DNA of 64,000 nt from CAVSRC01 sp963762605 (GCA_963762605.1 CAVXLJ010000026.1:1-64000), one strand, 5' to 3'. Shown: positions 35,106 to 43,389, counted from the stretch's first letter. A program made the numbers and translations. The notes: a model not told the origin generated them from the sequence alone.

Positions 35106-36328
35106 CCGCCGGCTTCGTCATAGGCGTGCCGCGTGCCGGTGAAATCTTCGACCAGGCAGGCGCCATCTTCCCGGCTGAGATAGTCCGGGCCGACCGGCGC
35201 CTTGCCGGCGCCGCCGGGAATGTCGAGCACATAGGTCGGCTGGCAAAGGCCGGAGAGGCGGCCGCGTAGCGCCTTCATCAGCGCCTGGCCTTCGGCAATT
35301 GTCGTGCGGAAATGCGCGGTGCCCGGCGCCAGGTCGCCGTGGTGCAGGTAATAGGGCTTGACGCCCGCCTCGACGAAGCCGCGCATCAGCGCCGACATTG
35401 TCCCGACGTCGTCGTTGACACCTTTCAGCAGCACGGTCTGGCTGACCAGCGACAGGCCGGCATCGGCAAGCCGCTTCAATGCGGCGCGGGCTTGGCTTGT
35501 CAGCTCGCGCGGATGGTTGGCGTGGACGGCGAGCCACGCCGTCTTGCCAGACGCGGCGAGCGCGGCGGTGAGGTCTTCCGTGACGCGCTCCGGCGCTACC
35601 ACCGGCACGCGGCTGTGGAAGCGCACCACCTTCACGTGGTCGATGGCGGAAACGGCCCGCATCACGGCCTTCAGCCGCCGCGGTGCGGCGATCAGCGGGT
35701 CGCCGCCCGACAGGATCACCTCCCAGATGTCGTGGTGATCGCGGATATAGCCGAGCGCCGCGTCGATCGCGGATTGCGACAGCAGCCCGGCAGCCGGCCG
35801 GCCCACCGTCTCGCGGCGGAAGCAGAAGCGGCAATAGACCGGGCACACCGAGACCAGCTTGAACAGCACCCGGTCGGGATAGCGGTGGATCAGTCCCTCG
35901 CTCACTTCATGCGCATTGTCGCCGATCGGGTCGGCGCTCTCCTGTGGCGTCGTCACCAGTTCGGCGGCATCGGGCACGAACTGGCGGGCAATGGGGTCGG
36001 CGGGATCTTGCCGGTCGATGAGTTCGGCCATGACCGGCGTGATCGCCACCGCATAACGCGCCGCCACTGCGTTCAGATCGGGGCGCTTCTCTTCCGGGGC
36101 GAGGCCCGCCGAAACGAGGTCGGCGATGGAGCGCAGCGTCTTTGGTATCGCAGGGTGGATTGCGGCACGGTCACCTCTCCCCTGCGGGGAGAGGTCGGCG
36201 CGCAGCGCCGGGTGAGGGGGTGCCGAGCTATCCGGATAGGCCGGCGCCCCCTCACCCTGTCCCTCTCCCCCTCGGGGAGAGGGGACGGATACGGCAGCTC
36301 CGCGTCGTGAAAGGGGCATGTCGTTCAT
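35090..36328 (-). CDS. epmB: EF-P (R)-beta-lysylation aminomutase EpmB (KamA-like radical SAM)
   Basis: Radical SAM lysine 2,3-aminomutase that makes (R)-beta-lysine for EF-P modification. The cluster motif is CPVYCRFCFRRE (C-x3-C-x2-C) near residue 150, followed by EVILSGGDPLIA and the PLP-binding lysine near the C terminus (GGAGKAPVGPDYL). At 412 residues it is longer than usual EpmB proteins. The excess lies at residues 16-52, which are encoded by a palindromic repeat (36,174-36,283) that stays in frame. ATG 36328 forms an ATGA overlap with the epmA stop, so coupling is clear and translation passes the repeat. Confidence 0.93.
   Translation of the reverse strand: MNDMPLSRRGAAVSVPSPRGGEGQGEGAPAYPDSSAPPHPALRADLSPQGRGDRAAIHPAIPKTLRSIADLVSAGLAPEEKRPDLNAVAARYAVAITPVMAELIDRQDPADPIARQFVPDAAELVTTPQESADPIGDNAHEVSEGLIHRYPDRVLFKLVSVCPVYCRFCFRRETVGRPAAGLLSQSAIDAALGYIRDHHDIWEVILSGGDPLIAAPRRLKAVMRAVSAIDHVKVVRFHSRVPVVAPERVTEDLTAALAASGKTAWLAVHANHPRELTSQARAALKRLADAGLSLVSQTVLLKGVNDDVGTMSALMRGFVEAGVKPYYLHHGDLAPGTAHFRTTIAEGQALMKALRGRLSGLCQPTYVLDIPGGAGKAPVGPDYLSREDGACLVEDFTGTRHAYDEAGGQSSP
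36174..36283. repeat. mosaic palindromic repeat inside the epmB coding region
   Basis: About 110 bases built from nested palindromes. The outer hairpins are CCTCTCCCC-TGC-GGGGAGAGG (36,174-36,194) and CCCTCTCCCC-CTC-GGGGAGAGGG (36,261-36,283). Between them are arms GGTGAGGGGGTGCC and GGCGCCCCCTCACC around the palindrome CTATCCGGATAG. This matches the style of the abundant intergenic repeats of Rhizobiales. Here it lies in frame near the 5' end of epmB, encoding a Gly/Pro/Arg-rich insert. Confidence 0.85.
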
Positions 36329-37368
36329 GGCTCGTCCCTGACACCCGCAACCGGCGTCCACTGCACCTGGTCGATGGAACTGGCGCCCGTCGAAAGCATC
36401 ACCAGCCGGTCGAGGCCGAGCGCCACACCGCTGGCCTCCGGCATGTGTTCGAGCGCGGAGAGAAAATCCTCGTCGAGCGGGTAGCGCTCCCCATGGATGC
36501 GTTCCTTCTCGTCCATGTCGGCGGCAAACCGGCGGCGCTGCTCGGCCGCGTCAGTCAGTTCGGCGAAGCCGTTGGCGAGCTCCACCCCGCAGGCATAGAG
36601 CTCAAAGCGTTCGGCAAAGCGCGGGTCCTCCGGCTTGGCGCGCGCCAGCGCCGCTTCGCTCAACGGATATTCGGTGAGCAGCGTCGCGCGGCCGATGCCG
36701 AGCTTCGGCTCGACCTTCTCCACCAGAACGCGGCTGAAGATGTCCGACCACGTATCGTCGGCGGCGACGCGCAGGCCGCGGGCGATGGCCGCCGTGGCGA
36801 AGGCGGCGCGGTCGCTCAAGACACCGACAAGCTCGATGCCGGCATGGATGAGGAAGGCGTCGGCGACCGTCAGCCGTTCCGGCTCGGCGAAAGGGTCGGC
36901 GGCACGCCCGCGCCAGCGGAGCGTGTCCGTTCCGGCAGCGCGTGCCGCTTGCGCCATGAGTGCCGCGCAATCCGCCATGATCGCCTCGTAAGGCGCTTGT
37001 GCCCGGTACCACTCGACCATCGTGAACTCGCTCGCATGCAGCGGTCCGTGCTCGCGGTTGCGGAAGACGCGGGCGAAATCGACGATTCTGTCCTCGCCGG
37101 CCGCCAGCAGCTTCTTCAGCGCGAATTCCGGCGAGGTATGCAGATAGCGCGTCGCCCGGGTACCATCCGGGCCGATCATTTCGGTAGCAAATCCATGCAG
37201 ATGGGTCTCGTTTCCGGGCGAAACCTGGAGGATCGCCGCTTCGGTCTCGACGAAGCCCTGGGCCGCAAACCAAGCCTTCAGCGCCGCCACGATGCGGTTG
37301 CGGGTGATGAGCAGCGGCCGCCGGCCACGGTGGCGCTCGCGGTCCCAGAAGGGCGGCAATCCGGTCAT
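36325..37368 (-). CDS. epmA: elongation factor P--lysine ligase EpmA
   Basis: Truncated class II lysyl-tRNA-synthetase paralogue (GenX/PoxA/YjeA) that attaches beta-lysine to EF-P; 347 residues, no anticodon-binding domain. Class II motif 2 is seen as FARVFRNREHGPLHASEFTMVEW and motif 3 as GVALGLDRLVML. PEFALKKLLAAGEDRI is the usual lysine-site region. It diverges from efp (119 bases between starts) and is coupled to epmB, making the complete EF-P lysylation set in one place. The later hydroxylase EpmC is not seen. Confidence 0.95.
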   Translation of the reverse strand: MTGLPPFWDRERHRGRRPLLITRNRIVAALKAWFAAQGFVETEAAILQVSPGNETHLHGFATEMIGPDGTRATRYLHTSPEFALKKLLAAGEDRIVDFARVFRNREHGPLHASEFTMVEWYRAQAPYEAIMADCAALMAQAARAAGTDTLRWRGRAADPFAEPERLTVADAFLIHAGIELVGVLSDRAAFATAAIARGLRVAADDTWSDIFSRVLVEKVEPKLGIGRATLLTEYPLSEAALARAKPEDPRFAERFELYACGVELANGFAELTDAAEQRRRFAADMDEKERIHGERYPLDEDFLSALEHMPEASGVALGLDRLVMLSTGASSIDQVQWTPVAGVRDEP

Positions 37369-37486
37369 TTCAGGCGCCTGTCCCGGTCATCGGCATGCAA
37401 ATCCTCTAGCAGTCCACGGCAAAATCGCTAAGGTGCGCGCCAAATCGGCGGGTGCGAGCGCCGTCTCAGCCATAATCGAGGGTCCC

Positions 37487-38053
37487 TTGAAAGTCATCGC
37501 CAGCCAGGTCCGCAAGGGCAATGTCGTCGAGGTCGACGGCCAGCTGTATGTCATCCTCACTGCCGAGAATTTCCACCCCGGCAAGGGCACGCCGACCACC
37601 CAGATCGACATGCGCCGCATTTCCGACGGCGTGAAGGTGTCGCAGCGCTACAAGACCACCGAGCAGCTCGAGCGCGCCTTCGTCGAGGACCACGATTACC
37701 AGTATCTGTTCGAGGACGGCGACGGCTTCACCTTCATGAACGGCGAGAACTACGAGCAGATCCACGTTTCGAAGGACATCGTCGGCGACCTGGCGCCCTA
37801 TCTGCAGGAGAACATGACGGTGCGCCTCTCGATCTACGAGGGCAACCCGATCGCCATCGAGCTGCCCCAGCGCGTGACGCTGGAGGTGGTCGAGACCGAC
37901 CCGGCGATGAAGGGCCAGACCGCCGCCTCGTCCTACAAGCCGGCACTGCTCTCCAACGGCGTCAAGACCAACGTGCCGCCGCACATCCAGGTCGGCACGC
38001 GCATCGTGGTGATGACCGCCGACGGCTCCTACGTCGAGCGCGCCAAGGACTGA
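37487..38053 (+). CDS. efp: translation elongation factor P
   Basis: EF-P of 188 residues, which rescues ribosomes stalled at polyproline. The start is TTG 37487: it gives MKVIASQVRKGNVVEVDGQL, the family N terminus and exact usual length, and CGAGGG lies 4 bases upstream. No ATG fits. The modification loop HPGKGTPTT places the target lysine at residue 33, consistent with beta-lysylation by the divergent epmA-epmB genes. Domains II and III continue to TADGSYVERAKD. An 18-20 base palindrome follows directly after the stop. Confidence 0.97.
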   Translation: MKVIASQVRKGNVVEVDGQLYVILTAENFHPGKGTPTTQIDMRRISDGVKVSQRYKTTEQLERAFVEDHDYQYLFEDGDGFTFMNGENYEQIHVSKDIVGDLAPYLQENMTVRLSIYEGNPIAIELPQRVTLEVVETDPAMKGQTAASSYKPALLSNGVKTNVPPHIQVGTRIVVMTADGSYVERAKD

Positions 38054-38057
38054 GTTT

Positions 38058-38077
38058 CACGACAGGCGCCTGTCGTG
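38058..38077 (+). terminator. palindromic terminator after efp
   Basis: Perfect 20-base palindrome of CACGACAGGC and GCCTGTCGTG starting 4 bases after the efp stop. In RNA it would form a stem of 8 with a 4-base loop. No T run follows, so termination could be partial. The next 170 bases to trxC hold other GC-rich imperfect repeats (for example CCCTCCC/GGGAGGG at about 38,167-38,191) and no gene. Confidence 0.6.
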
Positions 38078-38247
38078 CCCGCCCCCGCGCGCGGACGGGT
38101 GAGGCGACGCTTGTGGTTTCGCCCCCACGATTCGCCATTTGCCCCCCGCGCTATCGCGTGGTCCCCCTCCCTCGATCACGCGCGGGAGGGATGGAAAATG
38201 CGGCCGCGAGCGCTGAGCCCTGACACGATGCCTATGGAGGGCCGGCC

Positions 38248-38700
38248 TCAGGCGGCTGGAGCGGTCACCTGGGCGAGCCAGGCCTTCAGGCTGCCGGCAT
38301 CCATGGCGCCGGCGCGCTGGGCGATCGGCCGCCCCTTGCGGAACACCATCAGGGTCGGGATGCCCTGGATGCGGTAGCGATTGGCGATGTCGGGCTCGCT
38401 CTCGGTATCCACCTTGAGGAAGCGGACATCCGGCTCCATCTCGGCCGCCACCCGCGCGAAGATCGGCGCCATCATCCGGCAGGGCGCGCACCACTCGGCC
38501 CAGAAGTCGACCACCACCGGTACGTCGTTGCGAGCGATGTGCTTGGCGAAATTGGCCGTGGTCGCCGCCTCCGGATGGCCGGAAAACAGCGGTTCATGGC
38601 AGACGCCGCACTTGGCGTCGGCGGCCGGCTTGGCCGCCGGCAGGCGGTTCACGGCGGCGCAATGGGGACAGACGATGTGGCGGATGGATTCTGCGGGCAT
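38248..38700 (-). CDS. trxC: thioredoxin 2 (TrxC)
   Basis: Cytoplasmic disulfide reductase of 150 residues. The N-terminal zinc-binding part carries C-x2-C twice (VCPHCAAVN at 11-14 and KCGVCHEP at 31-34), the mark of TrxC. The thioredoxin domain has FWAEWCAPCRMMAPIF with the C-A-P-C active site near 70 and the cis-Pro loop GIPTLMVFRKG. TrxC is often oxidative-stress induced. A perfect 8-base inverted repeat lies 37-60 bases upstream of the start and may be its operator. Confidence 0.94.
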   Translation of the reverse strand: MPAESIRHIVCPHCAAVNRLPAAKPAADAKCGVCHEPLFSGHPEAATTANFAKHIARNDVPVVVDFWAEWCAPCRMMAPIFARVAAEMEPDVRFLKVDTESEPDIANRYRIQGIPTLMVFRKGRPIAQRAGAMDAGSLKAWLAQVTAPAA

Positions 38701-38736
38701 GGTCGGCTCCTGATGAGCGCCGGAACGCGCCGGCGA

Positions 38737-38760
38737 ACATATCGTAATTTTGCGATATGT
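38737..38760 (-). promoter_or_regulatory. inverted repeat upstream of trxC, ArsR-like operator shape
   Basis: Arms ACATATCG and CGATATGT, perfectly matched, separated by TAATTTTG. It is AT-rich in a GC-rich setting and lies 37-60 bases before the trxC start. The shape ATATCG-N8-CGATAT is like operators of ArsR-family repressors. No ArsR gene is in the window. Confidence 0.5.
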
Positions 38761-38803
38761 GGGGTGTGTAACCGGATCCTGCCAGAGCCGTCCTTGACCG
38801 GCC

Positions 38804-39730
38804 TCAAACCGCCGCCAGCCTGTCGACCTCTGCCATCTCGTCTTGCGTCAGCTTCCAGCCGACCGCGGCCGCGTTGGCCGCGACCTGCTCGGGCCTCGTC
38901 GCGCCGGTGATGATCGAGGCCACCAGCTTCTTGCCGGCAAGCCAGCTCATAGCCAGTTCCAGGAGCGTATGGCCGCGCGCCTCGGCAAAGGCGGCAAGCG
39001 TCTCGATCGTCTCCCAGTGCGGCTTGACGAAGCGGCTCTCCTCGGTGAGCCGGGTGCCGGCGGGAAAGGCCCTGTCCTTGCGGTATTTGCCCGACAGCGC
39101 CCCGCCCGACAGCGGGAAAAAGGGCACCAGGCTGAGGCCGAGCTTTTCCATTGCCGGGAAGAGCCCGCTCTCATGCGTGCGATGGAGCAGGCTGTATTCG
39201 TCCTGGCAGGCGACGAAGCCGGGCACGCCGACGGCCTGTGCCGACGCGGCGGCGGCGCCGAGCTGGCCGGCATCGAAATTGGAGGCGGCGACGGTGCGCA
39301 CCTTGCCGGCCTCGGTCAGCGCCTCAAGCGCGCGGAAGGTTTCCTCCATCGGCGTCGACGGGTCGGGCTCGTGCATCCACAATATGTCGATCACGTCGGT
39401 TTTCAGCCGCTTGAGGCTGGCCTCGACCGCGGCGAACACATAGGCACGGCTGCCGCGATGCTCCTCGTGATTGCCGGCCATCAGCTTGCCGAACTTGGTG
39501 GCAAGCGTTACCTCCTTGCGCCGCTCGCCCAGCACCTGGCCGATGATCGTCTCCGAGCCGCCGCTGTTGCCATAGATGTCGGCGGTATCGAAATGGGTGA
39601 CGCCGAGATCCAGCGCCTTGTGGATGACCTTGCGCGACGCCTCCAGATCGAGGCGGCCGCCGAACTGGTTGGTGCCGAGGCCGACCAGCGACACTTCCAG
39701 GCCGGACGGCCCGAGCTTGCGGGTTTCCAT
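38804..39730 (-). CDS. aldo/keto reductase
   Basis: NADPH-dependent oxidoreductase of 308 residues with a TIM-barrel fold. It starts METRKLGPSGLEVSLVGLGT. The catalytic Asp and Tyr lie in THFDTADIYGNSGGSE, the Lys in LATKFGKL and the His in DILWMHEPDPSTP. The cofactor-binding end reads IITGATRPEQVAANAAAVGW. It belongs to the YajO/AKR11-like group. ATG 39730 is the family start; the longer open frame has no features. It converges with no partner and may be read together with trxC downstream. Confidence 0.92.
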   Translation of the reverse strand: METRKLGPSGLEVSLVGLGTNQFGGRLDLEASRKVIHKALDLGVTHFDTADIYGNSGGSETIIGQVLGERRKEVTLATKFGKLMAGNHEEHRGSRAYVFAAVEASLKRLKTDVIDILWMHEPDPSTPMEETFRALEALTEAGKVRTVAASNFDAGQLGAAAASAQAVGVPGFVACQDEYSLLHRTHESGLFPAMEKLGLSLVPFFPLSGGALSGKYRKDRAFPAGTRLTEESRFVKPHWETIETLAAFAEARGHTLLELAMSWLAGKKLVASIITGATRPEQVAANAAAVGWKLTQDEMAEVDRLAAV

Positions 39731-39901
39731 GGGGATTTCCTTTGACGCTTGTGCGCGGTGGAGAGGGTCACGGGGGCAAGGCCGCGGCCACCGGCAGAGA
39801 CAATCGCATTCTGCGGCAGGCTCCTGCAAGGCGTGGCGTCCGGCGCAATTGACGGAAGCGGGCCCGAAGCGGGATCATCCGCCCGACAGGAGGAAATTCG
39901 C

Positions 39902-40339
39902 ATGCTTTACGGAATCGATCCGATCCTTGGACCGGATTTGCTGCACGCACTCAGGGCCATGGGCCACGGTGACGAACTGGTCATCGTCGACGCCAATTTT
40001 CCCTCGACGAGCAAGGCCAACCGGCTCGTCCGCATCGACGGGATCGACGCGGTCCGCGTCCTCGATGCCGTATTGTCGCTGATGCCGCTCGACGATTTCG
40101 TCGATTGCGCCGCTTTCACCATGCAGCCGGTCGACGATCCCGGGTCGACTCCGGAGGTCTGCCGCCTGTTTGGCGAGGTTGTCGGGAAGCGGGCGCCCGG
40201 CTTCAGCATCGGCACGATTGAACGCTTCGCCTTCTACGAGCGCGCCGAGAAGACTTTCGTGACTGTCGCCAGCGGCGAACGCCGGCTTTATGGCAACATC
40301 ATCCTGAAGAAGGGCATCGTCCGGCCTGAGGCCGGCTAG
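39902..40339 (+). CDS. RbsD/FucU family sugar mutarotase
   Basis: A 145-residue protein that interconverts sugar anomers, likely L-fucose. It starts MLYGIDPILGPDLLHALRAMGHGDELVIVDANFP, the family opening with the catalytic His and Asp, and FYERAEKTFVTVASGERRLYGNIILKKGIV closes the active site. The pattern favours the FucU branch. GGAGGAAA is 7 bases before ATG 39902. It is followed after 38 bases by an SMP-30-type lactonase gene, so a small sugar-oxidation unit is likely. Confidence 0.9.
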   Translation: MLYGIDPILGPDLLHALRAMGHGDELVIVDANFPSTSKANRLVRIDGIDAVRVLDAVLSLMPLDDFVDCAAFTMQPVDDPGSTPEVCRLFGEVVGKRAPGFSIGTIERFAFYERAEKTFVTVASGERRLYGNIILKKGIVRPEAG

Positions 40340-40377
40340 GTGCCGCCGACGACCCATAGCCAACAGGGGAGCTGCCC

Positions 40378-41295
40378 GTGACGCTGGTCAGCGAGGACAC
40401 CGAATATTTCGATCGCCGCTTCCGCGCCATGACGCAAGGATCGGCCCAAAAGGAGCTGCTCTTCGACAAGTGCCGCTGGGCGGAAGGGCCGGTGTGGTTC
40501 GCCGACGCCGCCATGCTTCTGTGGAGCGATATTCCCAACAGCCGCATGTTGCGCTGGACCTGGGACGGCACCGTCGACGTCTTCCGCCGCGATTCCAATT
40601 ATTCCAACGGCAATACCCGCGACCGCGAGGGCCGGCTGGTGACCTGCGAGCATGGCGGCCGGCGCGTCACCCGCACCGAACATGACGGCTCGATCACCGT
40701 CATCGCCGACGCATACAACGGCAAACGCCTCAATTCACCCAACGACGTGGTGGTCAGGTCGGACGGCTCGATCTGGTTCAGCGATCCCAATTACGGGATC
40801 ATGAGCGACTATGAAGGCCACAAGGCGGAGATGGAGCAGGACGGCTGCCACGTCTATCGCGTCGATCCCAGGACCGGCGCGGTACGGGTCGTCGCCGACG
40901 ACTTCCGCATGCCGAACGGCCTCGCCTTCTCGCCCGACGAGGAGATCCTCTACATCGCCGATTCGGGCCGCAGCCACGATCCGGATTTCCCCATGCACAT
41001 CCGCGCCTTCAAGGTCGGCGCCGATGGCAGCCTGTCGGGCGGCGAGGTCTTCTGCGAGACCGGCAACGGCTTTCCCGATGGATTCCGGCTGGATACCGAG
41101 GGCAATGTGTGGACCAGCGCCGGCCCCTCGGTCGAGGTCTATGCGCCCTCGGGCGATATGCTCGGCCGGCTCAATTTTCCGCAGACCGTTGCCAATCTCG
41201 TCTTCGGCGGGCCCAAGCGGAACCGGCTCTTCGTCTGCTGCACCTTCGCGCTCTATTCGGTCTACGTCTCGGCGACGGGGCTCCAGCGGCCGTAA
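40378..41295 (+). CDS. SMP-30/gluconolactonase family protein
   Basis: Six-bladed beta-propeller lactonase of 305 residues. Motifs include RWAEGPVWFADAAMLLWSDIP with the metal-binding Glu, RLNSPNDVVVRSDGSIWFSDPNYGI with the Asn, and FRMPNGLAFSPDEEILYIADSG with a second Asn-Gly. It should open sugar lactones such as glucono- or fucono-lactone. The start is GTG 40378 with GGGGAG close upstream. The adjacent mutarotase supports a sugar-oxidation route, but no dehydrogenase or dehydratase is next to it. Confidence 0.9.
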   Translation: MTLVSEDTEYFDRRFRAMTQGSAQKELLFDKCRWAEGPVWFADAAMLLWSDIPNSRMLRWTWDGTVDVFRRDSNYSNGNTRDREGRLVTCEHGGRRVTRTEHDGSITVIADAYNGKRLNSPNDVVVRSDGSIWFSDPNYGIMSDYEGHKAEMEQDGCHVYRVDPRTGAVRVVADDFRMPNGLAFSPDEEILYIADSGRSHDPDFPMHIRAFKVGADGSLSGGEVFCETGNGFPDGFRLDTEGNVWTSAGPSVEVYAPSGDMLGRLNFPQTVANLVFGGPKRNRLFVCCTFALYSVYVSATGLQRP

Positions 41296-41309
41296 GCGCG
41301 GGGAAAGTC

Positions 41310-42296
41310 CTAATTGGCCGGGTCCGCCGGCCGGCAGGCCGCCAGGATGCCATCCCAGCGGCTGCGCTGCTCTGCGTTCAGGTCGGACAGCGAGCGCACC
41401 GCCATGAGGTCGGTGCCGGCGAGATTGGTGTACATGCAGCCGCAGAAGGTGTTGCAGGTGGCCTCGTCGCGGCCCTGCAGGTGGCAGGCCTGGCTGCATT
41501 GGTCCATGAAATTGCGGCGAAGCGCGGTCTCGTTCGGCGCCACGAACGGGCTTGCCGCCCACAACAGCCCATAGAGGATCGGCTGGTGGATCAGGTAGAT
41601 GACGAGGCTCCAGCGGCCGGCCCACACCGCCGCCTTGCCGACGCGTTCCGACGGCCGCCAGCGCGTGAATGGTGAATCGAGAAAGTCGGCGACGAACAGG
41701 CGGCCGACGACGATGCCGGCGAGCACCACGCCGAACCACGGGAAGACCGGCACATAGTCCACCGTTACCGGCGTGGTGGCCGACAGCCCGACCCACCACA
41801 GCGCCGGCAGATCGAAGAGCGGGCTGGCATAGAGAAAGGGCAGGGCGATCACGCCGGCCGCCACTGGCGCCACCACCCAGCTCGGCAGCCACAGCACGAA
41901 GGGCAGGGCGAGTACGCTGGCCAGCGCGATCTGGTGCAGGATGCCGAAGAAGACGAAGGTATCCGGCTCGACCCACCAGGTCGCCAGGCTGACCAGCGCG
42001 GCGCCGCCGGCGACCAGCCCGAGACGGCGGAGATAGGGCTGGAGTCTGAGGCCGTGCTGCGTGGCCAGCACCAGGCCGATACCGACCAGCAGCAGAAAGG
42101 TGCTGGCGATCGCCCGGGCGAAGACGATCCAGCCGGGATTGCGGACGATATCGACCGGAATCAGGTTGCGGATGCTGAGGTCGAAGGCGGTGTGGTAGAC
42201 GACCATCGCCACGATGGCCGCGCCGCGCACGGCGTCGATCGCCGCGATCCGGCGGCCGCGGTCCCTGGGCGGAGGCGCGATGACCACGGTCGGCAC
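41310..42296 (-). CDS. DUF1624 / heparan-alpha-glucosaminide acetyltransferase-like membrane protein with Cys-rich tail
   Basis: Multipass inner-membrane protein of 328 residues. The N terminus RRIAAIDAVRGAAIVAMVVYHTAFDL is the DUF1624 signature (D-x-x-R-G...H), followed by about eight membrane segments to residue 265 (SLVIYLIHQPILYGLLW). The last 60 residues are unusual: a hydrophilic tail with C-S-Q-A-C, nine residues, C-N-T-F-C and C-M, a twin CX3C arrangement, plus one more Cys near the end. The tail should face the periplasm if topology is even. Acyl transfer to a sugar is the likely activity. It diverges from acpXL. Confidence 0.82.
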   Translation of the reverse strand: MPTVVIAPPPRDRGRRIAAIDAVRGAAIVAMVVYHTAFDLSIRNLIPVDIVRNPGWIVFARAIASTFLLLVGIGLVLATQHGLRLQPYLRRLGLVAGGAALVSLATWWVEPDTFVFFGILHQIALASVLALPFVLWLPSWVVAPVAAGVIALPFLYASPLFDLPALWWVGLSATTPVTVDYVPVFPWFGVVLAGIVVGRLFVADFLDSPFTRWRPSERVGKAAVWAGRWSLVIYLIHQPILYGLLWAASPFVAPNETALRRNFMDQCSQACHLQGRDEATCNTFCGCMYTNLAGTDLMAVRSLSDLNAEQRSRWDGILAACRPADPAN

Positions 42297-42610
42297 GTGT
42301 CCTTCATCGATTGGCGGAATGGCGGCGCCATCCTGCCGCCTGCCGGTGAGTCAGGCAACAGCCGCCTTTTTGGCCGTTCAGGACGGTGGACAGGGTGCGG
42401 CAAGGCCTGTATTGGACCCGGCGAGGCGCCGTGGCGCAGGTCTTTCCGTGTGTCCGTCGAGGCGCTACGGTCGCGTTGCAAAAATGCCGGCGCGGCGGCA
42501 ATATCCGGGGCGCCGCCGCCTCCAGATGATGAGCGAAACGCTCCGGTTCAGCTTGCCGCACCGAGCCGGGGGAATGGCGACGCGCGGTCCATGAGGGGAA
42601 TGCCAAGACC
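42297..42610. promoter_or_regulatory. divergent DUF1624/acpXL intergenic region
   Basis: A 314-base gap without a gene. A candidate promoter for the acpXL operon is TTGCAA at 42,476-42,481 and CAATAT at 42,499-42,504 with a 17-base spacer, giving a leader of about 100 bases. A GAGGGG ribosome site sits 12 bases before ATG 42611. Nothing else clear is seen. Confidence 0.4.
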
Positions 42611-42892
42611 ATGTCTGCGACCTTCGACACTGTCGCCCAGGTCATCCACGAGACCAGCGAAATACCGCTGTCGGAGATCACGCCGGACGCGCACGCCATC
42701 GACGATCTGGGCATCGACAGCCTCGACTTCCTCGACATCGTTTTCGCCCTCGACAAGAAGTTTGGCATCAAGATCCCGCTCGAAGCGTGGACCAAGGAAG
42801 TCAACGCCGGCAACGCCTCTGTCGAGGACTATTTCATCCTCAAGAACCTCGCGACGCGGATTGACGAACTCGTCGCGCAGAAGTCGGCCTGA
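42611..42892 (+). CDS. acpXL: acyl carrier protein AcpXL for very-long-chain fatty acids
   Basis: A 93-residue acyl carrier protein that carries the C28 hydroxy fatty acid for lipid A. The 4'-phosphopantetheine site is DDLGIDSLDFLDI with Ser37. The sequence (ETSEIPLSEITPDAHAIDDL, FGIKIPLEAWTKEVNAG) is like rhizobial AcpXL and not like housekeeping AcpP. It is the first gene of the operon acpXL-fabZ-fabF-fabF-adh-lpxXL, the same order as in Rhizobium. Confidence 0.95.
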   Translation: MSATFDTVAQVIHETSEIPLSEITPDAHAIDDLGIDSLDFLDIVFALDKKFGIKIPLEAWTKEVNAGNASVEDYFILKNLATRIDELVAQKSA

Positions 42893-42908
42893 ACGGCCGA
42901 ACCGGCTG

Positions 42909-43376
42909 ATGCGACTCGAATATTTCGATCTGATCGACCGCGTCGAGGCGATGGACGTCGAGGCACTGACCATTCAGGTGGCCGGTACCCTGCCGAAGGA
43001 AAGCCCGGTGTTCGACGGGCATTTCCCGCGTTTTCCTGTCCTGCCCGGGGTCATGATGCTCGAATTCATGAACCATGCCGCCGGCTTCCTGCTGCTGCGC
43101 CGGCAGAACCAGGAGAAGTTCATCTTTCTCGGCGGCGTCAAGCGCGCCAAGTTCCGTCGCTTCGTCGTGCCCGGCGACAAGATGATCGTGAATGCCAAGG
43201 TCACCCATGAGGGCTCGGGTTTCTCGATCGCCGAGACGACCGTCAGGGTCAGGGACGAGGTTGCCGCCGATGCCGAGGTGGTGATGATCGCGACCGAGTG
43301 GCCAAACGAAGTGCTCCGTGATGAATTTCGTCGTCGTATTCCGCTGATTCCGGTGAACGGCGCGCAGGACGCGTGA
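42909..43376 (+). CDS. fabZXL: FabZ-like 3-hydroxyacyl-ACP dehydratase of the VLCFA cluster
   Basis: Hot-dog-fold dehydratase of 155 residues. The catalytic His is in FDGHFPRFPVLPGVMMLEFM and the catalytic Glu in LEFMNHAAGFLL, as in FabZ. LGGVKRAKFRRFVVPGDKM is the second conserved block. ATG 42909 is 16 bases after the acpXL stop; the open frame further upstream only overlaps acpXL in another frame. It should serve the elongation cycle on AcpXL. Confidence 0.92.
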   Translation: MRLEYFDLIDRVEAMDVEALTIQVAGTLPKESPVFDGHFPRFPVLPGVMMLEFMNHAAGFLLLRRQNQEKFIFLGGVKRAKFRRFVVPGDKMIVNAKVTHEGSGFSIAETTVRVRDEVAADAEVVMIATEWPNEVLRDEFRRRIPLIPVNGAQDA

Positions 43377-43389
43377 TGGGGTGGTGTGA

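Noticed and set aside
38093..38247. GC-rich imperfect repeats between efp and trxC as a second copy of the epmB palindromic repeat
   Set aside because: The characteristic CTCTCCCC/GGGGAGAG hairpins are absent; only a short CCCTCCC/GGGAGGG dyad is present.
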